Source: Saccharomycopsis fibuligera x Saccharomycopsis cf. fibuligera
Taxonomy: Eukaryota; Ascomycota; Saccharomycetes; Ascoideales; Saccharomycopsidaceae
Reading direction: 5' to 3'
Length of the DNA stretch: 64,000 nt
Assembly: GCA_001936135.1 (NCBI GenBank)
Contig: CP012822.1
Coordinates: 1,178,001 to 1,242,000 of the forward strand
Shown one piece after another: positions 11,161 through 20,847 of this stretch. Within the stretch, counting starts at the first letter, position 1, and every line of letters starts with the position of its first letter. Made by a program: the position numbers and the translations under genes. Below the pieces are notes generated by a model, which searched no databases, was not told the origin of the DNA, and saw nothing but the letters and a program-made list of their open reading frames with translations.

Positions 11161-12708
11161 TTACTCACTGCCGACTTTTACTGGATCACATTCGGCACAA
11201 TGCGCACAGCCATTTCGCAAATTTAATCTTTCCACAAGGCTAGGTGTTTTCCTAGACACTAGGTAATTTTTTAAAGCAGTAGCTTGCTGCCGCGTTTCCT
11301 CGTTGGCTGAACCTTGTTCTTGTCTTTCCAAATTATTTTCTTGCTTTTCTTTCCTTAGCATTGGCTTAATTTCATCTTCCGCATCTGCTCTTTGTTGTCG
11401 ATACTGCTGCTGAAAGGCTTTGTTTTGTGGACTTTGTTTCTGTTTGGCATAATTTGTGGTTAAGTTGGCTAGCTCGTCAAAAATCTGTAACAATTCGTCA
11501 TTTTCTAAATCGGATAACTCCTTTGTAATATTGTTCCGAAGACGATATTTCTGCAATGCTGACTGGACTGTCTCATGGATATCGTTATTATCTTCTCTCT
11601 GAATAATAGTTGTAGATGATAACTTCTGGGGCTGCTGGTCAAGAGTAGCAATATTGTTGGCCAGTACAAGCTGCTTGTTTTGAATGACATCTTGCATCTC
11701 ACTTAACTTCTGCAATATTTCATCCTTGCACAATACTATGGTTGACTGAAGGCCATTATCGCTCGCTACATTACTTGTTTTATTTGTAGTTGCGCCCTTA
11801 GTATCGATTTTCACATCAGAGAACGGTATGTTTGCACACAGTAGTAAAGCTTTATCTTGAAATACCAAACTGTCAAACACCTGCTTATATAATTTATTTT
11901 GCAATTTCAATAACTCCATTTCTTTACTTTGGTTCGTTGCTATTGTTTTGTATTTGCGTACTTTTTCTGAAAGCTGATGCTTGATTGTCATTTCTGATTC
12001 GATTTGCCGTCTCAAATCAGCCATATTTTCTGACATTTGTGCAGTTCTTGTTTCCAAAGACTGGTTTGTTCTGGCAAGTTTGCGGTTCTCTTGTCTTAGG
12101 GATCTGATTTCCATTGTGGTGTCATTTATAGCCGTCGTCAAGAGCTTATCAAGGGCACTTTTAGGCATACTGGTTAAATTTTTGTGAGAGTTGAACTTTT
12201 GTAGTTCAGCAGTGTCGTCCATATTTATTTTCTTAGCATCATTTGATGTTTTGGTGTCGCTTTTTATCAAGTCTATCGTGTCATTGACGAAATTTTGCTT
12301 AGCCGTTGTCCCATGCTTTTTTTTCTTATTTTTGGAAAACTCGCTCAATAAGTTTTTTAGCTTTGTAGTGTTGTATAATCTGTCAGTGTTCGTTTCAGTT
12401 ATAGGAGCTTCAAACAAATCATCATCCTTTTCTTCAACTTTTTCATGTTTGACGTTCTTGCTACCGTGTATCTTGTCTTTAGTTGCTGCAGTGGCTTCTG
12501 TTTGAGCTTGTATTTTGCTTGAATTGGTCAACTCGTCCAAGAACTTTTGTCTCTTTTGTCTAATAAACAGCGTATTTGTTATATCATCATTGTCGCCATC
12601 TTGACCTGCACCGCGTCCGTATTCGATGCTGTTGTCACTAAGAGGTGATAAATGTGATTTGATAGCGCTGTAATCTGGTACAGAGTATAAGCTGCTTTCA
12701 GCACTCAT
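11161..12708 (-). CDS. Coiled-coil protein, possibly a spindle-pole-body Spc42-like scaffold
   Basis: 515 residues, not firmly recognised. The N-terminal 180 residues are polar and low-complexity. A strong coiled coil runs from about residue 185 to 275 (IRSLRQENRKLARTNQSLE, then KVRKYKTIATNQSKEMELL). A second helical, Gln-rich part follows, and near the C-terminus there is a small Cys cluster, CAHCAEC. That order (polar head, long coiled coil with a K-x-x-K-Y-x-x-I stretch, short second coil, C-terminal Cys motif) recalls yeast Spc42, which forms the central crystal of the spindle pole body and ends with a CLEC motif. The match is in pattern only. Other coiled-coil scaffolds remain possible. 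Confidence 0.4.
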   Translation of the reverse strand: MSAESSLYSVPDYSAIKSHLSPLSDNSIEYGRGAGQDGDNDDITNTLFIRQKRQKFLDELTNSSKIQAQTEATAATKDKIHGSKNVKHEKVEEKDDDLFEAPITETNTDRLYNTTKLKNLLSEFSKNKKKKHGTTAKQNFVNDTIDLIKSDTKTSNDAKKINMDDTAELQKFNSHKNLTSMPKSALDKLLTTAINDTTMEIRSLRQENRKLARTNQSLETRTAQMSENMADLRRQIESEMTIKHQLSEKVRKYKTIATNQSKEMELLKLQNKLYKQVFDSLVFQDKALLLCANIPFSDVKIDTKGATTNKTSNVASDNGLQSTIVLCKDEILQKLSEMQDVIQNKQLVLANNIATLDQQPQKLSSTTIIQREDNNDIHETVQSALQKYRLRNNITKELSDLENDELLQIFDELANLTTNYAKQKQSPQNKAFQQQYRQQRADAEDEIKPMLRKEKQENNLERQEQGSANEETRQQATALKNYLVSRKTPSLVERLNLRNGCAHCAECDPVKVGSE

Positions 12709-13228
12709 TTTTTTGAAATACTATAAAGCAATATTTCTTGCTTCTGTGCTAGTTTGCTTTGTTGGGCACAGAGTATATCTTAGTTAAGATAAACAGTTTG
12801 CTTTGTTCTTCCGTGTTTATGTCGATTCGTTTGTTTTGTTTACATAAACAAATTAAAACGCGAAGTCTCAGTGCATCGGGGCTCGTAATTTCATTTCCAC
12901 CATGCAAATTAAGCGTATCGCTTCCAAGATTATACATAAATGATTACTGTAAGGCCGCGCTGGCTGTCAATTAATTCAGAAATGCCTACAACGAAATGAA
13001 AACTACAGTCATTACGATTTTCAACGAAATCCTTATATTAATGGAATTAAAAATAGTTCATGCAACAAAAGAAAAACTTAGCAAAACAGGCAAAAGTAAT
13101 GAGTGTTATGAAAATTCAAGTATTATGCAAAAAGAGAGCGTCTGAGCTGTCTGAAGATTTCATTTAAAGCCGTAACATCGTTAATGAAAAAGCGGCTAAT
13201 AGGTCACTTTTTTTTTTGTAAAGGTTTT
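12709..13228. other. Spacer between coiled-coil gene and HSP20 gene
   Basis: 520 bases holding the promoter of the coiled-coil gene and the 3' end of the small heat-shock gene. Apart from T-runs no motif was recognised. Confidence 0.45.
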
Positions 13229-13816
13229 TCATTCATGGGACTCAATCGTGATTGTTCTAACCTTTTTCTTTTCCTTCTGCAGAACAATCTTTGGCACTAT
13301 TACTGTTAAAATACCATTGACGTAAGTAGCACTAATCTTATCACTATCCACATCAGCGCCAACACCAAATCTCACTTTTCTCTCAAACGATCCAGATCTC
13401 AACTCTTTATAGTGCTTGTCATTCTCATTTTTCTCAATACTGACTTCGGGCACAGTGCCACTAATGGCGAGTTCTTTATTGTCACTGTCGAAGTCCAAGT
13501 TGATTTGGTCCTTGGGCACTCCGGGAATAGATGCATGAAGCACATATTTGTCTTCTTTTTCAATAAGGTCAATGGGTACGGTTATGTCGATATCTCGCTT
13601 GAAGATGGAATCGTTGACTAATGATCTGAAAAGGGAGCTGCGGTTGTTGGTTTTGCTCTGCTGGCGGTCTGTTTTTGTGATGGCTTTACTAGGATGTTCA
13701 AAGTCTAGCTGTCCATTGTGCAATTCTGGTTGTAGTCTAGTATCAAATGGCTCGAAAAAGTCTGTATCAAAAAAGTCGTTGACATTCCAGACTGAAGAGC
13801 TGTTGAAGAAAGCCAT
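13229..13816 (-). CDS. Small heat-shock protein (alpha-crystallin/HSP20 family)
   Basis: 195 residues. The alpha-crystallin domain spans about residues 75-180: IDLIEKEDKYVLHASIPGV, a DFDSDNKELAISG strand, RSGSFERKVRF, and the hallmark A-x-x-x-N-G-I-L segment (ATYVNGILTVIVP). An I-x-I motif (RTITIES) lies close to the C-terminus, as used for oligomer assembly. The N-terminal arm contains WNVNDFFDTDFFEPF, an aromatic/acidic arm of the kind that binds unfolding clients. Small heat-shock proteins hold denaturing proteins in a refoldable state without ATP. The length fits Candida Hsp21-type proteins. The upstream DNA carries TTC/GAA heat-shock-element-like blocks (see 13901-13925 and 14088-14110). 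Confidence 0.92.
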   Translation of the reverse strand: MAFFNSSSVWNVNDFFDTDFFEPFDTRLQPELHNGQLDFEHPSKAITKTDRQQSKTNNRSSLFRSLVNDSIFKRDIDITVPIDLIEKEDKYVLHASIPGVPKDQINLDFDSDNKELAISGTVPEVSIEKNENDKHYKELRSGSFERKVRFGVGADVDSDKISATYVNGILTVIVPKIVLQKEKKKVRTITIESHE

Positions 13817-13900
13817 GATATACGTCGTTGTTTGAATTGCGGTTCAGTATCGCTTGAATTTGATGCGGAAAAATTGACAGTGTGAGTGAATTGTTTCTTA

Positions 13901-13925
13901 GAATTTGATGAATCAAATTCATGAA
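13901..13925. promoter_or_regulatory. Near-palindrome with heat-shock-element blocks
   Basis: GAATTTGAT and ATCAAATTC form 9-base inverted arms around a 2-base centre (13901-13920), followed at once by AT-GAA, giving a TTC-AT-GAA pair at 13918-13925. The 10-base left arm is repeated at 13856-13865. It lies about 85 bases before the HSP20 ATG, where an Hsf1 site would be expected. Spacing is not the classic 5-base phase, so the Hsf1 call is tentative. Confidence 0.4.
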
Positions 13926-14087
13926 AGGCCAGCTCATGTTAACTGATTGCAAAACCTTTCATTTAAACCTCTCGTTCGGCTTCAAGAAGATGTTCATGAG
14001 CCTATTCTGGAGTTTTCTCAAATCTTCTAGCTTTGATGTAATACTCAATGGTGCGCATCTGACAGCCCTGCGAGTGATCTGGAGATC

Positions 14088-14110
14088 TTCGAGAAGCACT
14101 TCGAATTTTC
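14088..14110. promoter_or_regulatory. Gapped heat-shock element candidate
   Basis: TTC-GA-GAA at 14088-14095, followed by TTC-GAA at 14100-14105 and another TTC at 14108-14110. The first pair has the exact head-to-tail two-base spacing of Hsf1 sites. It is about 270 bases upstream of the HSP20 start. Confidence 0.4.
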
Positions 14111-14672
14111 TAGCATCCGCATAAAGACCCCCCAAGTTGGTATACACTTTAATATGCATACTAGTGCGCCATGCGGAACCTTGTGCAATAACTAAACTTT
14201 TTGTACTTGCAATATCCTGCTTGCAAACATACTTCTTTATGTTTCCATTGCATTCAGTCTGTTCAGTCAAAAAGCTCCGTACCATAAAGTATTCATATCA
14301 CAGAATTTCTTACTGCATCAAAGATGCTTCTATGGGCCTTGCGTAGGGCCCACGGAAATTCTGCTTTTCGAGGAGCTGCAAAAGTTCTTATGAAATGTAT
14401 GCAAGACTACACCATGATTTTTAGTGGTGGTGTAGGCCAATTAGCTGTAGTCATGTACCGGGCCACCGTCAACATATGGAAACCCAAGTCACAGCGAACC
14501 TGCTCTGTGTGCTTTTATTCCAGTCTTTTACTGTTGCTATTTTGCCAAGCAAAAGATATAAAGGATGTAGGTTGTGTTGATTTGTCCTTGCGTGGAAGTG
14601 CACCATTTTCGGAACAGTGGTAAAAATTCAACTGCGGCGGGATTTCTGTATAAAAGACAACAGACACAGCAG

Positions 14673-14675
<3 letters not shown>

Positions 14676-14702
<27 letters not shown>
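14676..14702. repeat. CAG trinucleotide repeat (nine units), intergenic
   Basis: Nine perfect CAG units in the HSP20-GPI protein gap. They lie in a short open frame reading poly-Gln, but with no support as a gene. Confidence 0.85.
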
Positions 14703-14706
<4 letters not shown>

Positions 14707-16207
14707 CAAAAAACTTGACTAATTTTTATATTTCAGTACATACGCTAGCACATTACAAGAATCCATGAAACAGAACAGCATGGGGACAATTCATGCAATG
14801 CACTAGAGATGGGCGATCATTTTGACAGGATCTTTGGTGAAGACTATTATTATATTTTTTTAGCATGTCAACTAGCGGACTTCTCTCGAGGAGTTCAGTG
14901 TTTGGTAAGGAAAAGCAGCAGCTTTTTTTTTCGCCACATTACTGCTGGAAAATGCGCCGGTAAGAAACGCAGGATTCACGAATAGCCAATGATCACTGCT
15001 TGCCGTTAACCAGCGTATCTCCAAAGCGCCTTATATCTTGCAATTGCAACCGTCAGTTAACCGGAACTGTGTTCCCAATGCGGCAGCTGCCGCTTGTGGT
15101 TTGCAAACATCCAAATCAGGATATTGTTATTGTCACGTTATTAATGAATAAGAATCCCGCGCAATCCTGCGGACGTATGCTTTGGAGTACAGCTTCGCTG
15201 TATGTAGTGCAATGTTAGTGTATGCAGAATATGCATCCTGTACTTTGTATTATTATATGACACATTTTATTTATAGCAAGGGTGCAGTTACTGCTGACTG
15301 TTCATGAATAATGTAGTGACTGCCCGAAGACAAAACGACTTCTACTGCCAATTAATTTAGCCTATTGCGGTGACTGCATTTTACCCTGGCCAGTCTATAT
15401 CTTGATTGCTTTGTTTTGTACTGTGCAGCTCGGGCAGCAATTGTCTTGCTTCTTTGTTTGGTTTGTTTGGTTCGCCTGTTTGGTTCGCCTGTTTAGTTTG
15501 TGCGTTTGGTTTGTTTGTTTTTGCACTGAGCAGTATATCGTTGTCCATTTTTTTCCATAATTTTTTTCATTGCCTATTGTCTTTGGGGATATACAATCGG
15601 CTCTCTACAATAGGTCCTAATGCTCTACAGGTGTTTTCACCGCTCTATCGTTTTTGTTTTTGTTTTTATTTTTTTACCGCATTTGTAGTGAACTTCGTGC
15701 TGCCAGAAGCCAACATGAGCGGTGGGCAACAGCCCTTGCCATCAGACCATATTATGCTGACAGGTATACTGCAATGGTAATGGGCCAGCTGTCGACAAGA
15801 AGACTCCTTCTAAAAATAGTGGTACACACCAGCTTGCTAAAGTTACAGACAGCCTCGAGTGCGTTTTTAGTGTTCAGAGTCTTTGATTACTATTTTTGGG
15901 AGGGCAAGGCACAGGGGATAAGCTTTCTTGGCTAGGGTTTAAGGTTGTAGATTTGTATTCTATAGGCGAATAACCATTATGCTTCCTGCCTCCAGGAAAA
16001 AACCAACTGGAATTTTCCTCTTACCCACCCACACAATCCTTCCTTCTGTATTTTACTTCCTTCACCTTTCTACTATGCTGGTACTAAATTAGTGTCTGTA
16101 TCCAATACAAAGGCCGCTTTGTTTGTTTTGTTTCTGCTTCTTGTTTCCTTTCCTTTCCTTTCCTTTCCTTCCCCTTCTTTTCCTTTCCTCCACCTTCCCA
16201 AAACACT

Positions 16208-16215
16208 ATATATAG
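16208..16215 (+). promoter_or_regulatory. TATA box of GPI mannoprotein
   Basis: TATATATA, about 150 bases before the ATG, downstream of a pyrimidine-rich TTTCC repeat tract. Position and sequence suit a strong inducible promoter. Confidence 0.55.
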
Positions 16216-16362
16216 CACTGTTCCCCTTCCTTCTCTTTCCAAGATTTTCTGCCTTCATTTTTGTCTCTTCCTCTTCTCCATACACTAAAGAACTTTTTCT
16301 CTCGCTAAGAACTTCAATTAGTAACATCCATTCGCTTTATCAACTACCACTCACCGTTTACA

Positions 16363-17451
16363 ATGTTTTCCAAAGCTCTCATCCTCTCCACTTTAGCATC
16401 TTTCGCCGCTGCTGCAGTATACAACACCACCACCGTTGGTGGTGATGTTCAAACCACTGTTATCACTGTTACTTCATGTGATACAACCTGTACCGAGGTT
16501 CCAGTCACTACTGGTGTCACTGTTGTCACTGTTACTTCCCACTCCCTCACCACCGAATACACCACTTACTGCCCATTGCCATCTGAAGCTCCATCTTCTT
16601 CTGCCCCAGCTACTACTGTTGTTCCACCAGCCAGCTCTGCTCCAGAAACTCCAGGAACTACTGTTGTTCCACCAGCCAGCTCTGCTCCAGAAACTCCAGC
16701 TACCTCTGCTCCAGGTACCAAAGCTCCAGGTACTTCTGCTCCAGGTACTTCTGCTCCAGAAACTCCAGCTACTTCTGCTCCAGAAACTCCAGCTACCTCT
16801 GCTCCAGGTACCAAAGCTCCAGGTTTCAGTGCTCCAGGTACTTCTGCTCCAGCCAGCTCTGCTCCAGCCAGCTCTGCTCCAGCCAGCTCTGCTCCAGCCA
16901 GCTCTGCTCCAGCCAGCTCTGCTCCAGCTACCTCTGCTCCAGGTACCAAAGCTCCAGGTACTTCTGCTCCAGGTACTTCTGCTCCAGAAACTCCAGCTAC
17001 TTCTGCTCCAGAAACTCCAGCTACCTCTGCTCCAGGTACCAAAGCTCCAGGTTTCAGTGCTCCAGGTACTTCTGCTCCAGCCAGCTCTGCTCCAGCCAGC
17101 TCTGCTCCAGCCAGCTCTGCTCCAGCCAGCTCTGCTCCAGCCAGCTCTGCTCCAGCTACCTCTGCTCCAGGTACCAAAGCTCCAGGTACTTCTGCTCCAG
17201 GTACTTCTGCTCCAGCTACCTCTGCTCCAGGTACCAAAGCTCCAGGTTCCAGTGCTCCAGGTACTTCTGCTCCAGCTAGCTCTGCTCCAGGTTCCAGTGC
17301 TGTTCCATCTACTACCCCAACCACTGCTGTTATCACCACTTCTGAAACCCCAGCCACCGAAGTTCCAGTTGTTTCTACTGGCGGTGCTAACAAACTCAAT
17401 GGTGTTGCCGGTGCCGTTGTTGCCGGTGTTGCTGGTATCTTCTTGTTGTAA
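16363..17451 (+). CDS. GPI-anchored Ser/Thr/Pro-rich repeat mannoprotein
   Basis: 362 residues. The signal peptide MFSKALILSTLASFAAAA is followed by a short Cys-containing head (TVTSCDTTCTEVPV, then a TTEYTTYCPLP block). Such VT-rich heads ending in TEYTTYCP are common in yeast wall proteins such as the Pga59/Pga62 and Sed1 groups. Residues of about 75-320 are a tandem array of 5-residue units (GTSAP, ASSAP, ETPATSAP, GTKAP) that would be heavily O-mannosylated. The end ATEVPVVSTGGANKLNGV leads into a hydrophobic tail AGAVVAGVAGIFLL, a GPI signal. It is likely a covalently linked wall mannoprotein that adds bulk or adhesiveness. The array contains two exact 228-base copies. The exact orthologue is not assigned, because repeat proteins evolve quickly. 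Confidence 0.88.
   Translation: MFSKALILSTLASFAAAAVYNTTTVGGDVQTTVITVTSCDTTCTEVPVTTGVTVVTVTSHSLTTEYTTYCPLPSEAPSSSAPATTVVPPASSAPETPGTTVVPPASSAPETPATSAPGTKAPGTSAPGTSAPETPATSAPETPATSAPGTKAPGFSAPGTSAPASSAPASSAPASSAPASSAPASSAPATSAPGTKAPGTSAPGTSAPETPATSAPETPATSAPGTKAPGFSAPGTSAPASSAPASSAPASSAPASSAPASSAPATSAPGTKAPGTSAPGTSAPATSAPGTKAPGSSAPGTSAPASSAPGSSAVPSTTPTTAVITTSETPATEVPVVSTGGANKLNGVAGAVVAGVAGIFLL
16714..17169 (+). repeat. Two exact 228-bp tandem copies inside the mannoprotein gene
   Basis: The unit begins at a GGTACCAAA that recurs at 16714, 16942 and 17170, exactly 228 bases (76 codons) apart. Units 16714-16941 and 16942-17169 look identical base for base by eye. Each includes five successive ASSAP units, one GFSAP and two ETPATSAP. 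The exactness implies recent unequal exchange or gene conversion. Allele length is likely to vary between strains. Confidence 0.9.
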
Positions 17452-18492
17452 GAATGTTGACAGAGGCTCTCTCTACTAAATTTGCAGTACATTATTTGCC
17501 GCAACATTAACACAGTTTACCTTTCATTTATTCTCCTTCTCATAAATTATTCAATTTATTTTTATTTTCTTCTTTCGTGCGCCTGTTTTATTTCTAGTTT
17601 CCAGACAAAACTTTAGTTTTTCACTATTATACTAAAAAAGTTTAAAGTTTATTATAATACTACCCATTCATCTTTCCCTTTATTTTTTCTTCTGCCCTTC
17701 GTTAAATTAATCGTTAATAGTCTCTTTTATTCTAATATAGTATATGACTACTTTTTCCTGTCTTAGTATTTGCTAGCAGCGCAAATATTTTGAGCGGAAC
17801 TGAGTAGTGTCATTTTGCACTTTATTCAACCGTTTTTGAACTTTTTCCTTTCTTCCGTTACTAATGAGTAACTAACCATAAATTTATTTTCTCGGTTTTT
17901 TGTTTACTATCCGACTTTGTTTTTTATCAATAAACTTTGTTCAATTTACTGTTACATTTTTTTTCCTTCAGCCAAGCTCGTTTGAACTTACTATATAAAA
18001 TGGCAAATGTACATTTCTTAAACAAAAGACAACAACAAATAGGCTCCTCTGAGCGATGGCTGTATTTAGACATCATCAATATACAACTCAGCATTTTGCA
18101 ATATGTGTCTGTAGCCTACAGGTGATGAACTCAAGATAGCTATTACTTGAGAATACCTTACGGAAAACACATCATCCGCTCAGCCAAAATGTTACTAATA
18201 TGCTCGTGCACTACCACCGCTTCCTGCTGGACATATGCAAAAATGCATAATAAAATAGAGTTTCCTAAATCCAAAGTTTATATTGTGTTCATACATGTTT
18301 ACAAACATACAGTGATTGGACTATAGCTAGGAGTGAAAGCACATATTTTGCTTGGGTTGTTTTTCACTTTGGACTAAGAGAATTAGAAAAATGTAAAAAT
18401 TAGCTCATTAATTTCCTTGCACTTAAAGTGCTAAAAGTGGTATTCTGTACACAAAATTGGTAGCAGTTATTGCTATAGTACCAAACTTCCTT

Positions 18493-18528
<36 letters not shown>

Positions 18529-20847
18529 CTTTCCTTGTCTATTCGAATTTCATCACCACAAGTAGCGACACTATTTCTGTGTATACAACAGGCTATTCTG
18601 ACCTTCAAGTTTCCAAACTCTGTTCTTTTACCTCCTTTCCTTAATTGCAAAGTTAGCCTTGAAACAGACGGGAGCCTCGTGTACTGTGCTCTGTCAAAAT
18701 CTACATGAAAGCCGAAGGCAAGCTGAGCTGACTTGGGAAGACTCAACTTTCAAGTTATAATACAGTATTTCTAGTCTGGAGTTAGTTCTTCGAAGCACCC
18801 AAGCCGGCCTGTAAGTGGCAGACCAAAGCCAATAGAAAAAGTCACAATTAATATGGCATCGATAGGGTGGTGTGTAATTCTCGGAGAGTAATAATATTCG
18901 GTATCAGATCAGATCTAAAGTTGTTACAAATTGAGGCGAAATTAAATGAGTGTCTAAGCCCCTGTCAGTTGTGTCAAGGGCGCACGGCCTTGTCTTCATG
19001 AGTCTGCTAGGATGCCGTATCCTTTCCGGTGCTGCAATACCAAGCTCAGCAGCCTGTTCTTAGATTCCAGGCATCTCAAGAATCACTGAAGAGCAGTTGT
19101 TAAAACAAAGAATCGAGCCAACATATACAATAAGCACGATAGGAACGTCTTGATTGTGTGCACAGATAACAGTGCGGCTGCACTTGTGGGGTTTTTCGAC
19201 CCTCCAACGAGCTGATACATGCGTATTACCGCATCATAGCGCATACAGACAGTACAAGTACCATCCCATAAATATTATAGAACGTATATCAGGCCCAGAC
19301 TTTAATGTCCATGGATATGCCGATGACAACAAGTGTTTGTGTCATTTGTAGACGTCATTCGCAAACGAACGTGTTGCGGCTTAAAATTATTTTGGCGCTA
19401 AAAACCTTTCATGTCCTGTTTGATCTAGACCATTGCTTAATATTGCAGCACTCGTACTCGTACAACGTTGTAGACTTTGTAAGTTAAGAATAGCCTTTCT
19501 ACTATGGGCCTACTAACTGCTGGATTCGTTTTCAAACTATAGTAACATTTTCAAGCTATGGCATATCGCCAAACTGCTGATTTTGCCATTTTTCAGCCGC
19601 GCAATGTGGTGCCCTTACGAATCAGTTCCCTTTCTATCCCACGATTCTTGCCTCTCCTTGTCTCTCGCTGTTTCCTCAATACTCTTAACTGAGACAGGAC
19701 AGCACACCCCCCAAACACCAAGAACCAAACCCAAACCCAAACTCAAACTCAAATAGCGTTAAGCAGACGGCCCGCTGTACTATACTTTTGTGACAACTAC
19801 CGACTACGAATGCGGCTATGTGTCCCACAGAGAAACACCCCCTCGATATTACCTCATATCGCCTTGCTAAGGAAAAACCTATTGCTATACAGACACATCA
19901 CCCTCTTAGTTGTTGGCTTGCAAGTTGCTAATTATAGCTTCACTTCAACTGTAGTTTTTATGGTACTGCACAGTAGCACGCAAACTTGCTGTAGTAAACA
20001 GTTGTAACCATAGCTAACAGGGCTTTGGCCATGCTCTTGTACGCGGAAGGCTCATTGCACAACCAAACAAAAAAATTTTTAAGGCCAGCTCAGCTTAATA
20101 GTATGCTTGCTTCTTGAACGTTAACATACTCTAGCCAGATCATATATCTGACATCCGGCAATATGATATATTCATCTCATCTCATCACATAGCCACAATT
20201 GTACTACAGAGACTCCGGTGACACAGTACTGTAGACCAAATACAGATTAATAACAGGTTGGCGTCAAATAGATCATTTAGACATTTTGACAAAATTTGAC
20301 AAACCTTACCCACCAACATACGCTATTCGCTTCAACGTTTGTTTGTCACTGTTTACCTCTTTCTCTACTCGGTAACATCTCATGTGATATTCAGCAGTAA
20401 GATGCGTATGTCAACATGCGACAAAGACTTTCCAAGCATCGCTAAAATTTTAACGATCTACAATGACTCACAAAAGCCAGATTTCATCGATAGTAGAATA
20501 ATGACCATTATAAAACGCACGCCACCAGTGTCAATGACACAACATTATATTAAGTAATAAGAAAAGAGAAACAAAAGATTGGACACATCAATATGTTTTG
20601 TTCGCATACATGTGACTAGCAGCATGTTGTGCAATGAATTAGCAATAGAAAATTAAATGAAAAGTAATAAATGTGTAAAGAAAAAATTTAAAACAGAAAC
20701 GAAAACAGTAAAAGCAAGTTAATATTTTTTTGCCTCCATTGATTGGAAAGACACAATATGAATGAATCTAGAAAAGTGTTGTTGTTTTTTTGAGGGAATC
20801 ATTTAACTAATGATTCTGTTTTTTTTTTGAGTTGATGGAGAAAACAT
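17452..20847. other. 3.4 kb gene-free convergent gap (GPI protein / GLN1)
   Basis: Both flanking genes end here, so no promoter is required, yet it is five to seven times longer than the other convergent gaps in this window (about 490-670 bases). It contains a 34-base T tract at 18495-18528, a CCAAA-type repeat near 19710-19755 and CATCT repeats near 20170-20190. A short open frame at 19154-19351 has a YADD peptide that might be a reverse-transcriptase relic. No gene could be supported. Confidence 0.5.
18495..18528. repeat. 34-base T homopolymer
   Basis: Uninterrupted T run in the convergent gap. It belongs to a set of four 33-38-base A/T homopolymers in gene-free parts of the window. Confidence 0.95.

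Larger units (their letters stand above)
13817..16362. other. 2.5 kb divergent gap between HSP20 gene and GPI mannoprotein
   Basis: Shared upstream DNA for two divergent stress/wall genes. It holds HSE-like blocks (13901-13925, 14088-14110), nine CAG repeats at 14676-14702, imperfect GTTTGGTTCGCCT repeats at about 15455-15515, a TTTCC pentamer run at 16143-16170 and a TATA box at 16208-16215. Short open frames here show no homology that I recognise. Confidence 0.5.

Noticed and set aside
15406-15780. Forward 124-codon frame upstream of the mannoprotein
   Set aside because: Built on imperfect GTTTGGTTCGCC repeats and T-rich DNA; no domain or conserved motif.
16436-17513. Long open frames in a second forward frame and on the reverse strand over the mannoprotein
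   Set aside because: They come from the short-period repeat, which keeps several frames free of stops. Signal peptide, GPI tail and codon sense support only the frame starting at 16363.
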